Positions 9,101 through 18,643 of a stretch of DNA of 45,999 bases are shown here, piece by piece; position 1 is the stretch's first letter; every line of letters begins with the position of its first letter. The stretch lies in assembly GCA_946610035.1 (NCBI GenBank), contig CAMOCC010000014.1:1-45999 (forward strand), read 5' to 3'. Made by a program: the position numbers and the translations under genes. The notes under the pieces were generated by a model that saw nothing but the letters and a program-made list of their open reading frames with translations, searched no databases and was not told the origin of the DNA. The DNA comes from an uncultured Verrucomicrobiota bacterium (lineage in GTDB: Bacteria > Verrucomicrobiota > Kiritimatiellia > RFP12 > UBA1067).

Positions 9101-9347
9101 CATGCCGAAGCTCATGCTCTGGATGAAGGCTCGCGGATCGACGCTCAAGGTCGGCGAGAAGGAGGTCAAGGAGACGCGGCGCACGGACCGCGAGGTCGAG
9201 TACAACGAGCTTCCGCTCCAGCAGGGCTGGAACAGGCTCTCGATCGTGGTCGACGGCGATCGCGGCGAATTCGAGGCGGAGCTCCGCTGCAGCAACAAGC
9301 CCGACTTCCTCCCGACCGTCCGCGCGTCCCTCAAGCCGCAGGAATGA
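6144..9347 (+). CDS. Glycoside hydrolase family 2 protein, secreted
   Basis: Signal peptide; LNGRWDFQ, sugar-binding/Ig/TIM barrel order; VLGWSVSNENKP acid/base region. RBS AGGAAAGGAG. Confidence 0.88.
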   Translation: MDHRVSSIFLGAVASIFFASGSNAEGVKFNGVFAPSEGFVNRLEKPQRAEVCLNGRWDFQGFKPPAGWKEGKGQAPELPAPAADGWDAVKIKIPSPWNVNNFCLRRSEGPDHRDFPSYPDAWRDYKMGWLRRSVTVPSDWNGRSIAVRFEAVAGECVVLVNGKKVAENFELFLPFEADVTDVAKPGETFELLVGVRGQKLFEDREGVGRRVIPAGSMWGGEIIGIWQDVTLVARPKLRVEDVFVRPLVSKGVLALDVTVANAGDAAASADLGAKVCEWINRAGTDVLSAPVPAWELGAEKLTKDFGKVEVAAKSSKTVTIEIPVAQDALRLWTPETPNLNSLVVSLTEDGRFVDRKAERFGWREWTIDGGKYLLNGKPIQFRSDSWHFMGVPQMTRRYAWAWFKAIKEANGNAVRLHAQVYPSFYHDVADEMGICILDETANWASDGGPKFDREIFWKNSITHLERFIRRDRNHASVLGWSVSNENKPVILHVFNRPDLMPFQEKAWADWRDTCRRLDPTRPWISSDGEEDGKGILPITMGHYGDLVHSYKAWSEIGKPWGVGEASMAYYGTPQQVAERSGSERSYASALGRMEGLAKECYDIIVAQRKNNASYSCVFNLAWYALKPLPFGKRDLTKAPSLEDGIFFGEYEEGRPGYQPERLGPYSSTFNPGYDPALPLWDAWPMYDAVRAAFAPEGPAWSKWSIRPEQPAADAPRAEREYAEVVCVGDGKLRGVLDAQGVVFAEKVNEPSKALVFVDASAPLKADQAAEVAELVKKGADAWVWGVTDASAESVKPIVGEGLEVAKLVRSTFIPKDRPLVRGLFNSDFYFCELQRGDAAKFSLGGEWIRSAEVEVEACRTDWREWNKKAEEMKTAAIIRTENECTAPLAVIATRRVGASKVRVQTLADFANSEKGYRTLSRMLANAGVKCRTVVSDPAEAFFLRDGKIMFPSATRKTLKNIAPRKHTLEFYVYSNRPLDDLLIEPDMPKLMLWMKARGSTLKVGEKEVKETRRTDREVEYNELPLQQGWNRLSIVVDGDRGEFEAELRCSNKPDFLPTVRASLKPQE

Positions 9348-9400
9348 GAAGTGCGAAGATCGTGGACGGCAAGATTGTCGCGCCCGGGTTGATTTCCGTT

Positions 9401-9464
9401 GCGCAATTTTCACGATAATTTTTGCGAATAATTCGCGCAATACTTGTCTGCGTTTTGGTACAAT
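9401..9464 (+). promoter_or_regulatory. Operator B + promoter (before GH92)
   Basis: GCGCAATTTTCACG (9401) and GCGAATAATTCGCG (9424); -10 TACAAT 9459-9464, 49-nt spacing; ATG 6 nt after the -10. Confidence 0.75.
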
Positions 9465-9470
9465 CTAAGC

Positions 9471-11624
9471 ATGAAAAAGAGAATGTATACTTTTGCCACT
9501 GTTGTTGCGGTGAGCTGTTCCGTCTTCGGACGCGATCCCGTCGACTGGGTGAACACGGAGATCGGCACGATCAGCCACATGCTGGTGCCGTGCTTCCAGA
9601 CGACTCAGCTCCCGAACGCCATGCTGCGCGTCCTGCCGCCGTACCGCGACTACACGGACGACCGCGTCTCCGCGATCTTCCTTCAGACCCCCGACCACCG
9701 CGGGCAGCAGGTGTTCGCGGTGCATCCGTTCTCTGGCGAAGAGGAGCGGCTCGGAGCGCGCTGGAGCGGCACATGGGACTCACCCCACTCGACGCCGTAT
9801 TCATACGACGTGACGTTCGACTCCGAGTGCGTGAAGTTCTCGATCGTTCCCGCGCGGCAGAGCGCGCTTGCGTCGTTCGAGTTCCGCCGCGCGGACGCGG
9901 TGCACGCCGTGGTGTTCACGGGGCGCGACGCCGAGGTGAGGCTCGACGGCGCGCGTGTCGTCGCGAAGGACGTGCGGCGCGGCAGATACGCCGCGAGCGA
10001 CGTCTGGCTCGCGGGCGAGTTCAGTCCGGCGCCTGTGGAACTGCGCCGCGTCGACAACGGCTTTGCGCTTGTCTTCGCCCCCGACGCGAAGACGGTGATG
10101 CTGAAGTACGGCATCTCCTACATCGACGCAGAGCAGGCGGCGCGCAACAGCGCGCGGGAGATCTCGGGCTGGGACATGGCGGCGCTTGCCGCCGCCGGCC
10201 GCAGGGCTTGGAACGACAAGCTCTCGAAGATAGAGGTAGAAGGCGGCACCGATGCCGAGAAGACGGTCTTCTACTCCTCGCTCTGGCGCTGCTACGAACG
10301 CATGGTCAACGTCACGGAGGACGGACGCTACCGCGGATGGGACGGGAAGGTGCACGAGACAGGAGGAGTTGACCAGTACACCGACGACTGGATCTGGGAC
10401 ACGTACCGCGCGCATCATCCGCTGATGGTGCTCCTCGAGCCGAAGGCCGAGGCGGAGAAGCTCACGAGCTACATCCGCATGGCCGCCGAGAACAAGGAGA
10501 AGTGGATGCCCACGTTCCCCGGGATCAACTGCGACCAGCACTGCATGATCAACCACCACGCGGCCATTTCGTTCTACGACGCCTGGGTGAAGGGCGTGAG
10601 GGGCTTCGACCTCGCGGCCGCGTTCAAGGCGCTCGACTACACGGAGAAGACAGAGTCGCTCGTGCCGTGGTACCGCGGTCCGCTCACGGAGCTCGACCGT
10701 TTCTACGTCGAGAAGGGATACATGCCGGCGCTCAACCCCGGCGACAAGGAGACGTGCCCCGCAGTCGACCAGAACTGGGAGAACCGCCAGACGGTCTCCG
10801 TGACGCAGGGCTCGAGCTACGACGCTTGGGCCATGTCGAAGATCGCCGCGATCGTCGGCGACGCGGACGGCGTCAAGGAGTACGAACGCCGCGCGAAGTT
10901 CTACCGCAACCTGTGGGATCCGAAGACGAAGTTCTTCCGCCCCAGGAACGCCGCGGGTGAATTCGTGGAGCCGTTCGACCCGATTATCTGCGGCGGGAAG
11001 GGCGCGCGCAGCTACTACACCGAGAACAACGCCTGGACGTACATCTGGGACGTGCAGCACGACATCCCGCAGCTTGTCGAGTACCTCGGCGGGCCTGCTG
11101 GCATGGCGCGCAGGCTTGACGAGATGCTCAACACGTCCTGCGGAAACCGCTTCCACTACGTCGCGGAGATGCCTGACGGTGCGACGGGCATGATGGGCAT
11201 GTTCACGATGGCGAACGAGCCTTCGTTCCACATCCCGTACCTCTACAACTTCGCGGGCGAGCCGCGCAAGACGCAGAAGTTCGTCCGCAAGACGCTCGAC
11301 GCGTGGTTCCGCAACGACAGGATGGGCATGTGCGGCGACGAAGACGGCGGCGGAATGTGCTCCTACGCCGTGTTCTCGATGATGGGCTTCTATCCCGTGA
11401 CGCCGGGCCTCCCCGAGTACCAGCTCGGCTCCCCGGTGTTCTCGAAGGTGACGATCCGCCAGGAGAACGGCAAGTCGTTCGTCGTCGACGCTCCCAAGTC
11501 GACCCGCGACGCGAAGTACATCGCCTCCGCGACGATCGGCGGCAGGCCGCTTGCGGGCACGGCGATTCCGCACGCCGCGGTGGTGTCCGGCGAGACGCTC
11601 CGCCTTGAGATGTCAGCCGAGTGA
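9471..11624 (+). CDS. GH92 family glycosyl hydrolase (alpha-mannosidase type)
   Basis: VNTEIGTISHMLVPCFQTTQLPNAMLRVLPPY, GDEDGGGMCSYAVFSMMGFYPVTPGLPEYQLGSPVF, hallmarks of GH92. Confidence 0.9.
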   Translation: MKKRMYTFATVVAVSCSVFGRDPVDWVNTEIGTISHMLVPCFQTTQLPNAMLRVLPPYRDYTDDRVSAIFLQTPDHRGQQVFAVHPFSGEEERLGARWSGTWDSPHSTPYSYDVTFDSECVKFSIVPARQSALASFEFRRADAVHAVVFTGRDAEVRLDGARVVAKDVRRGRYAASDVWLAGEFSPAPVELRRVDNGFALVFAPDAKTVMLKYGISYIDAEQAARNSAREISGWDMAALAAAGRRAWNDKLSKIEVEGGTDAEKTVFYSSLWRCYERMVNVTEDGRYRGWDGKVHETGGVDQYTDDWIWDTYRAHHPLMVLLEPKAEAEKLTSYIRMAAENKEKWMPTFPGINCDQHCMINHHAAISFYDAWVKGVRGFDLAAAFKALDYTEKTESLVPWYRGPLTELDRFYVEKGYMPALNPGDKETCPAVDQNWENRQTVSVTQGSSYDAWAMSKIAAIVGDADGVKEYERRAKFYRNLWDPKTKFFRPRNAAGEFVEPFDPIICGGKGARSYYTENNAWTYIWDVQHDIPQLVEYLGGPAGMARRLDEMLNTSCGNRFHYVAEMPDGATGMMGMFTMANEPSFHIPYLYNFAGEPRKTQKFVRKTLDAWFRNDRMGMCGDEDGGGMCSYAVFSMMGFYPVTPGLPEYQLGSPVFSKVTIRQENGKSFVVDAPKSTRDAKYIASATIGGRPLAGTAIPHAAVVSGETLRLEMSAE

Positions 11625-11649
11625 TTTCTCAAATCAACGGAGAAGCAAA

Positions 11650-13890
11650 ATGAGAGACATAAATTCGTTGCTGGGTTGCGCGTTCCTGTTTGGCGCGATC
11701 TCCTTTGCCCTTGCCGCAAACGCGGCGGATGTCGAAGTGACGTTCTATACGCCATCGATCGCGCGAATCGTGCGCGCTCCAAACGGCGAGGTCGTCAAAA
11801 AGGCCGACATCGTCACGGCGAAGCCGCAGAAGGTGAAGACGTCCGTGCTGGAGAACGACGACGCCAAGACCTGGAAGAGCGCTGCGCTTTCCGTGCGGCT
11901 CGACAAGAAGACGGGCGGGCTTTCGTTCCTTCGTCCCGACGGCTCTGTCATGCTCGAGGAAGCCGGGCCCGCCAAGTTCAAGCGGGAGACGTACAAAGGC
12001 GGCTACACGGCGACGAAAGTCTCTCAGAAGTGGAAGATCGCGAAGGACGCGCCCGTGTATGGACTCGGCAGCGTGCAGAACGGGCGCCTCGACCAGCGCG
12101 ACGTCGGCAGCAGAAGACTTCAGCCGGAGAACTGCGACGACGGCATCCCTTTCCTCTGCGGCGTCGACGGATGGGGGCTCTACTGGGACAACGTGTCCAT
12201 AACGTGGTACAAGACCGATGACAAAACAGTCGGATTCGAGAGTGATGTCGGCGATGCGGAGGACTACTACTTCATCGCGGGCGGCTCGCTCGACGGTGTA
12301 GTCGGTGCGATGCGTCACTTGACGGGGAAGGTTCCGATGAACGCGCTTTGGAGCTACGGATTCTGGCAGAGCCGCGAGCGCTACACCGACTGCGGAAAGC
12401 TCCTTGAGGTCCTGCGTCGCTATCGGAAGGACGGAGTGCCGATAGACGGAATCATTCAGGACTGGCAGTACTGGGGCGACAACGACCACTGGAACGCGAT
12501 GGAGTTCCTCAATCCCGGCTTTGCGGGCGCGAAGGAGATGATAGACGAGATACATGCGTCGAACTGCCACTTCATAATCTCCATATGGTGCAGTTTCGGT
12601 CCGAAGACGAAACCCTACGCAGACTTCGAGGAGCACGGCGAACTCCTTGCGCTTCCAACATATCCGACGGTTTCCAAACCCTACGACTGCTACAGCGCCG
12701 AGGCGCGCGAAAGATACTGGAAGCATGCCGCGAAGCTCTTCGGCTTCGGACTCGACGGCTGGTGGATGGATTCGACGGAGCCGGAGCCTTGGGGACAGAA
12801 GGAGGAGAACAACGACGAGGTTGTAACCGCTCTCGGACGGTTCCGCGATGTGAGACTCGCATATCCGTTCTACGCAATCAGAAATGTCCACGAACACACG
12901 AAGGCCGCGCGTCCCGACCGCCGCGTGTTCATCCTTACGCGTTCCGCTTCGGCCGGACTCCAGCGCACGGGCGCGCACACGTGGAGCGGCGACACTGACT
13001 GCACGTGGGAGTTTCTCAGGAAGCAGATTCCGTGCGGACTCAACTTCTCGCTTTCGGGGAATCCCAACTGGAGCAACGATCTCGGAGGATTCAAGAGCGC
13101 GAAGCGCGAGACGTTCAGCGAGCTCTACGCGCGCTGGATGCAGTACGGCGTGTTCCAGCCGATGATGCGCAGCCACGGCACCGGGATGTGGCGCGAACTT
13201 TATCTCTTCGGCAAGCCGGGCGAGCCGCTTTACGATTCGCTTCTTGCGTCCGTGAAGCTCCGCTACCGCTTCCTCCCGCGCATCTACTCGATTGCACACG
13301 AAGCGTATGCGTCAAACATGTCGTTCATGCGTCCGCTAGTCGCAGAGTTCTCTGATGACCGCCGGACGTGGGACGAGAAGGGCTCGTTCCTCTTCGGACG
13401 CGACATACTCGTCGCCCCGGTAACGTCCTCGAATGTAACGTCCGTCGCGACGTACCTGCCGCAGGGCGCGAACTGGTACAACTACTTCACGGGCGAGCGC
13501 GTGAAGGGCGGTGCGGAGCACGAGATGAAGACCGACCTTTCGAACTTCCCGTTGTATGTTCGTGCTGGCGCGATTCTTGTCGACGGACCCGACGTGCAGT
13601 ACGTCGGCGAGAAGCCGTGGGACGACCTCGCGGTGACCGTCTATTCAGGCGCGGACGGATCCTTCGAACTCTACGAGGATGCGGGCGATGGGTACAAGTA
13701 CGAGAAGGGCGAGTTCACGACGATCGGCTTCTCGTGGAATGACAAGACCAAGACATTGACCATCGGCGCGCGCAAGGGCGCCTATCCCGGCATGCTCAAG
13801 GACAGGACTTTCCGCGTGAAGACTCTCGGCGGAGTCGAGAAGACCGTGAAGTACAGCGGGAGGGCCGTCAGGGTTTCACTTGATGAGTAA
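11650..13890 (+). CDS. Glycoside hydrolase family 31 protein
   Basis: GLGSVQNGRLDQR, YGFWQSRERY, GIIQDWQYWGD, DGWWMDSTEPEPWG, HTWSGDTDCTWEFLRKQIPCGLNFSLSG, typical GH31 motifs. Confidence 0.92.
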   Translation: MRDINSLLGCAFLFGAISFALAANAADVEVTFYTPSIARIVRAPNGEVVKKADIVTAKPQKVKTSVLENDDAKTWKSAALSVRLDKKTGGLSFLRPDGSVMLEEAGPAKFKRETYKGGYTATKVSQKWKIAKDAPVYGLGSVQNGRLDQRDVGSRRLQPENCDDGIPFLCGVDGWGLYWDNVSITWYKTDDKTVGFESDVGDAEDYYFIAGGSLDGVVGAMRHLTGKVPMNALWSYGFWQSRERYTDCGKLLEVLRRYRKDGVPIDGIIQDWQYWGDNDHWNAMEFLNPGFAGAKEMIDEIHASNCHFIISIWCSFGPKTKPYADFEEHGELLALPTYPTVSKPYDCYSAEARERYWKHAAKLFGFGLDGWWMDSTEPEPWGQKEENNDEVVTALGRFRDVRLAYPFYAIRNVHEHTKAARPDRRVFILTRSASAGLQRTGAHTWSGDTDCTWEFLRKQIPCGLNFSLSGNPNWSNDLGGFKSAKRETFSELYARWMQYGVFQPMMRSHGTGMWRELYLFGKPGEPLYDSLLASVKLRYRFLPRIYSIAHEAYASNMSFMRPLVAEFSDDRRTWDEKGSFLFGRDILVAPVTSSNVTSVATYLPQGANWYNYFTGERVKGGAEHEMKTDLSNFPLYVRAGAILVDGPDVQYVGEKPWDDLAVTVYSGADGSFELYEDAGDGYKYEKGEFTTIGFSWNDKTKTLTIGARKGAYPGMLKDRTFRVKTLGGVEKTVKYSGRAVRVSLDE

Positions 13891-16612
13891 GGATGGATTA
13901 ATTTTGTGCATACTGGCGGTCTCTGCAGCAACCGCCTTCGCCGAGCCTCTGATACAGGCCCGCGTGGCCGCGCCGTCGGCGGGAATGGTGTCCGACAACC
14001 TGATTGTCTACACGGCCAACGCATGTGAATTCGGCGCGGACATGACGGGCGCGAAGGATTCGACCGAGGCGATAAGTTCCGCAATAAAGGCATGCCACGA
14101 GGCGCAGGGCGGCACGGTGTTCCTTCCGGCGGGACGCTACCGCGTGGAAGGGACGCTGGAGCTTCCCGACGGCGTAACGCTCCGCGGCGAGTGGATGCGC
14201 CCCGACAAGGGCGGCGCGGGGAAGGGCACGATCCTCATGGCGTATTCGGGGCGCGGAACGGAGAAGCCGGACGAAGGCGCTTTCATAACGGTGCGCGGCG
14301 CGACGACGCTGCGTGACCTGTCGATATGGTATCCGGAGCAGAAAGCCGACGCGCCGGTTCCGTATCCCGCGACGATCCGTGGTCGCGGACACTCCACGGT
14401 CTACAACGTTACGCTCTACAATTCCTGGACGGGCTTCTGGAACAACAACTGCTCTTCCATGCTCGTCAGGCGGCTCTACGGAACGGCGCTGAAGCTCGGA
14501 GTGCACGGTGCGTACGCATACGACGTCCCGCGCATAGAACACGTCTCGCTTTCGCCGAAGTACTGGTCCGAAAGCGGACTCCCAGGCGCTCCAAAGGGCA
14601 AGGCGCTCGCGAAGCTGAAGGCATATCTGCAGAAGAACCTCGTCGGCATTATGTGCGGCGAGCAGGACTGGGGATACTGGTGGGACATCGACATCGACTT
14701 CTGCCAGAAGGGCCTGCTCATAACCGCAGTCCCGTCCGACGACGGAAAGCTCCTCAACACCGGCAACGTCGCGGCTGGAAACGTGCGGATACGCAATGCG
14801 GGAGTCGGCGTGTTTCTCGAGAATCCCGGATATCCGTGCTTCATGCTAACTGGAAGCGATATTTCGGCGCGGGTGTGTCCGATATACTTCGGGGCGAAGC
14901 CCGACTATTCCGAGGCGATTGCGCGCGGCGTGAAGCCGTGGTATCAGTCCAACACATCGCTTGTCGTCTCGGATACGATTCTCCGGGGCGGAAAGTACTC
15001 CGTCGGCTCCGCGAAGATCGGACCATACGCAATCAGCCTGAAGGACTGCACTTTCGCTGGTTACGCGAATGCGGCAGTGAGGTCCGCGGCCGGAAACATC
15101 GTCGTTGCGCGCTGCAGCTTCGACGAACCGAAGGCCGCTGCATACGAGATGGGCGAAAAGGTTGATCAGCTCGTCCTTTCGGGGAATGAGTACAAGGGAC
15201 CGTCGGCCGTGAGTGGATGGGAGTCGGACGATCCGCGCATAATCCGCGACGAGAAGTCTAAGGCCGTTCCCGCCGCGATCAAGTATGCCTTCGACCACAC
15301 CCCGCGCGGGAAACCCGCTTCGCCGAAGATATGGGACGTCACCGATTTCGGAGCGGCGCGCGGAACTTTCAGGGAGCTTCCGAAGGAGGACTCCACCGCG
15401 GCGTTCCAGAAGGCGCTCGACGCGGCTGGCGCGGCGAAGGGCGGCACGGTGTACGTTCCGGCCGGATCGTACAAGCTCTTCGGCGGCGTGAAGGTTCCGC
15501 CAGGCGTGGAGCTGCGCGGATCCTTCGAAGGCGCGCACTACGGAAACGCGACGATGCGCGGAACGATGCTCTGGGCGATAGGCGGAAAGGACAAGCCGGA
15601 CGACGCACCGCTCGTGACGCTATCGCGCGGCGCGGGCGTGAGGGGAATCACCGTGTACTATCCGCACCAGGGGTGGAGCGATCTCCCCGAAGTCGAGGAC
15701 CGCATCCGCGTGAAGAAGTATCCGCCGACTGTCCGCGCCGCCGCGCAGTCGTGGATTCGCGACTGCACGTTCATCGGCTCCTGGACCGCGATCGACGCGA
15801 TGACGGTTAAGTGCGACGGAATCGAAATCGCGGACGTGACGGGCGCGGCGCTCGGCACGACGCTCGAGATCGGACACGGCACGACGGGCGGAACGGTCCG
15901 CGACCTGCACTTCAACTTCTCCGGCTGGGGGCACCAGGGCGGATTCCCCAACCACCCCGGCAACAAGACCGAGGGCGAGCGTCTCTGCGACTTCTCGTCG
16001 CGCGTCACGCGCGGAATAGTCCTGGGCGACGTGAAGAAGTGCGACTTCTTCTCCTGCTTCAACATCAACGTCGCCGAGCAGCTCGTCCTGGAACGCGACC
16101 GGTACACAGGCGGATCGTTCCGCGGCAAGATGTGGGGCGTCGCGTTCGACGCTGCGCGGGACGGCGTGATAGGACGCGCGGGAAGCGACGCGGTGATAGG
16201 GCTCGTCGCGTCGATGGGCGTATTCTTCCGCCAGGGCGGAGGACACTACGCGGTGACGGAGCCGGGCTTTCGCGGACGCATAGTGTTCGACGTGGCGGAC
16301 GTGTGGTCACCTGCGTCGAAGATCGCCGATGTCCGCGGTGGATCGGTCGCGTTCAACCAGCTCATATCGTGGTGCTGCTACGAGGCGTCCGCGGAGAAGG
16401 GCGGCGATCTTTCCGTTTTTGCGAGTGCGTTCGTCGGCGACCATATGCGTCTTGACAACAAGCTTCCGTGCATGCGCTTCGGACCGGGCTCGAAAGGCGC
16501 CGCCGCGGCAAACGTCGAGTGTCGCAAGATCCTCACGATAGAATCCGATCCGTCGGCCGACGTTAAAATCGGCATCAACGGAATCATGAAACAGGCACCC
16601 ACAGAAAAATAA
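13883..16612 (+). CDS. Pectate-lyase-superfamily (beta-helix) protein with two Pectate_lyase_3-like modules
   Basis: FGADMTGAKDSTEAISSAIKACHEAQGGTVFLPAGRYRVEGTLELPDGVTLRG and again DFGAARGTFRELPKEDSTAAFQKALDAAGAAKGGTVYVPAGSYKLFGGVKVPPGVELRG. ATGAGTAA overlap with GH31. Confidence 0.85.
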   Translation: MSKDGLILCILAVSAATAFAEPLIQARVAAPSAGMVSDNLIVYTANACEFGADMTGAKDSTEAISSAIKACHEAQGGTVFLPAGRYRVEGTLELPDGVTLRGEWMRPDKGGAGKGTILMAYSGRGTEKPDEGAFITVRGATTLRDLSIWYPEQKADAPVPYPATIRGRGHSTVYNVTLYNSWTGFWNNNCSSMLVRRLYGTALKLGVHGAYAYDVPRIEHVSLSPKYWSESGLPGAPKGKALAKLKAYLQKNLVGIMCGEQDWGYWWDIDIDFCQKGLLITAVPSDDGKLLNTGNVAAGNVRIRNAGVGVFLENPGYPCFMLTGSDISARVCPIYFGAKPDYSEAIARGVKPWYQSNTSLVVSDTILRGGKYSVGSAKIGPYAISLKDCTFAGYANAAVRSAAGNIVVARCSFDEPKAAAYEMGEKVDQLVLSGNEYKGPSAVSGWESDDPRIIRDEKSKAVPAAIKYAFDHTPRGKPASPKIWDVTDFGAARGTFRELPKEDSTAAFQKALDAAGAAKGGTVYVPAGSYKLFGGVKVPPGVELRGSFEGAHYGNATMRGTMLWAIGGKDKPDDAPLVTLSRGAGVRGITVYYPHQGWSDLPEVEDRIRVKKYPPTVRAAAQSWIRDCTFIGSWTAIDAMTVKCDGIEIADVTGAALGTTLEIGHGTTGGTVRDLHFNFSGWGHQGGFPNHPGNKTEGERLCDFSSRVTRGIVLGDVKKCDFFSCFNINVAEQLVLERDRYTGGSFRGKMWGVAFDAARDGVIGRAGSDAVIGLVASMGVFFRQGGGHYAVTEPGFRGRIVFDVADVWSPASKIADVRGGSVAFNQLISWCCYEASAEKGGDLSVFASAFVGDHMRLDNKLPCMRFGPGSKGAAAANVECRKILTIESDPSADVKIGINGIMKQAPTEK

Positions 16613-16629
16613 ACCAAGGAGATACAGGT

Positions 16630-18519
16630 ATGCACACCAGCACAAGAAAACAGGCATTTGTTCTCGCGCTTGCCATCGCCCTGACGCTTGCCGGAACGGC
16701 TGAAGCGACGCGTCTCGGCGAAACGCGCACGCGTCAGTACCGCGATCTCCAGACGCGCATCTGCCGCGGATGGAACACGTGGTACAACAACAGCATGACG
16801 GCGCACACTTTTCTCCCAGACGGCTTCACGGTGAACTTCGGCGTCTCGCTGCACAACGGAAAGGAATACCGCCGCGAGTTTCTCAAGAACGGCAGGTCAA
16901 GAATGGGCGTCATCCCGGGGCTGAGGTCCGATGACGGGCGCTACACGAGCGTCGAGATAGTCCAGAACCAATTCGCCCTCACGCTCGAGACTGCGGCTGA
17001 CGGAGAAGACCTTGTTGCACTTGTGACGCCTTCGAACAAATGCGGGCATCTCGTCATAGCGGACGTTTTCTATCCGTGGGAGCGCGACGGGACCGTCGGA
17101 CGCGAGGGCGATCAGCTCTTCGGAACGCGAGGCGGACGCAGGTTCACCGTCTCCACCACGGCGGCTTCCGCGAAGATGCCGTACATGCCGTCCGGCTCTC
17201 CGCGCCTCGCCGTGCGGCTCCAGGAGAAGATCGGCTTCTATACCGGCAGGGCGCGCACGCTCGAGGAAATCGAGAAGCTCATCGGCGAGCGCCGCGCCGA
17301 ACAGGAGAAGCGCGTAGCGTCGTGGGGCGAGCACGCCGATTCGTTCCAGGGCATGCAGACGATCCTCGCGTGGAACACAATCTACGACGCGCCCAACGGA
17401 AGGGCGATCGCTCCGGTGAGCCGCAACTGGAACTACAACTGGGAGGGATGGGTGCTGTTCGACTGGGACACCTACTTCGCGGCATGGATGCTCTCGTCCT
17501 TCAACCGCGACCTCGCCTTCGCGAACGCCGTCGAGATCACGAAGAGCGTGACGGGAGAGGGCTTCGTCCCCAACTACAAGTCCGCGTCTGGCATATCCGC
17601 CGACCGCTCGCAGCCTCCCGTCGGCAGTCGCACGATTCTTGAAATCTACAGGCGCTATCCTGAAAAGTGGCTCCTGGAGGAGACTTACGACGAGCTCATT
17701 GCCTGGAATCGCTGGTGGCCGAAGGCCCGCACGTGCGGCGACGGGTTCCTCGCGTGGGGCACGCACGGCTGGAACAAAGACGGCACGCGCCGCGCCCAGG
17801 CGCTGCATCTGGCGAAGTACGAGTCGGGTCTCGACAACTCGCCCATGTTCGACGAAGCGAAAATGCTTCCGGAGACGTGCACGATGGACCAGGCGGACGT
17901 CGGGCTGATGGCGATGTACGTCATGGACTGCAAGGCGCTAGCCGAGATCGCCGGCATCCTCGATAGGCGCGGCGACCGCGAGGAGCTGCTCGGGCGCGCA
18001 AAGTCCTACGCTGACAAGCTCCAGACGATGTGGGACGAGAAGACAGGCATCTACCGCAACGTCAGGATGCCGGGGAACAGTTTCCTCGACGTCCTCTCGC
18101 CCTGCAACTTCTATCCGCTGCTCTCCGGCACGGCGACGAATGAGCAGGCCGACCGCATGATAAACGAGCACTATTTCAATCCGGAGGAGTTCTACGGCGA
18201 GTTCGTGATGCCTGCGAGCGCGCGCAATGCGAGGGGCTTCAAGGACAACAACTACTGGCGCGGACGCATCTGGGCACCGCTGAACTTCCTTGTCTACCTC
18301 GGCATGAAGGACTACAGGACGCCGACAGTCGACAAGGCTCGCGCAGACCTCGTGGAGCGCTCGCGCAACCTGCTGATGAAGAACTGGAAGGAAAACGGCG
18401 GGATATACGAGAACTACAATTCCGTGACCGGTGCGGGCGGAGACGCAGGCGCGTCGGACGCCTTCTACCACTGGGGCGCGCTTCTCGCGTTCATTGGAAT
18501 CCTCGACAGCGGCAGGTAG
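16630..18519 (+). CDS. GH63-like / MGH1-type (alpha/alpha)6 glycoside hydrolase
   Basis: RICRGWNTWYNNSMTAHTFLPDGF, NWNYNWEGWVLFDWDTYFAAWML, GLDNSPMFDEAKMLPETCTMDQADVGLM, YWRGRIWAPLNFLVY. Confidence 0.78.
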   Translation: MHTSTRKQAFVLALAIALTLAGTAEATRLGETRTRQYRDLQTRICRGWNTWYNNSMTAHTFLPDGFTVNFGVSLHNGKEYRREFLKNGRSRMGVIPGLRSDDGRYTSVEIVQNQFALTLETAADGEDLVALVTPSNKCGHLVIADVFYPWERDGTVGREGDQLFGTRGGRRFTVSTTAASAKMPYMPSGSPRLAVRLQEKIGFYTGRARTLEEIEKLIGERRAEQEKRVASWGEHADSFQGMQTILAWNTIYDAPNGRAIAPVSRNWNYNWEGWVLFDWDTYFAAWMLSSFNRDLAFANAVEITKSVTGEGFVPNYKSASGISADRSQPPVGSRTILEIYRRYPEKWLLEETYDELIAWNRWWPKARTCGDGFLAWGTHGWNKDGTRRAQALHLAKYESGLDNSPMFDEAKMLPETCTMDQADVGLMAMYVMDCKALAEIAGILDRRGDREELLGRAKSYADKLQTMWDEKTGIYRNVRMPGNSFLDVLSPCNFYPLLSGTATNEQADRMINEHYFNPEEFYGEFVMPASARNARGFKDNNYWRGRIWAPLNFLVYLGMKDYRTPTVDKARADLVERSRNLLMKNWKENGGIYENYNSVTGAGGDAGASDAFYHWGALLAFIGILDSGR

Positions 18520-18557
18520 ATCCGTTCCTTGAATACATCGCGCATCCTCTGCCTTTA

Positions 18558-18621
18558 GCGCGATTTTCACGATAATTTTTGCGCTGACTTCACTTGTTAC
18601 AACGGTAAAATATGCTATAAT
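18558..18621 (+). promoter_or_regulatory. Operator C + promoter
   Basis: GCGCGATTTTCACG (18558) and GCGCTGACTTCACT (18581); TATAAT 18616-18621, 49-nt spacing. Confidence 0.8.
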
Positions 18622-18643
18622 TACCACAAATAAAGGAGGTTCT

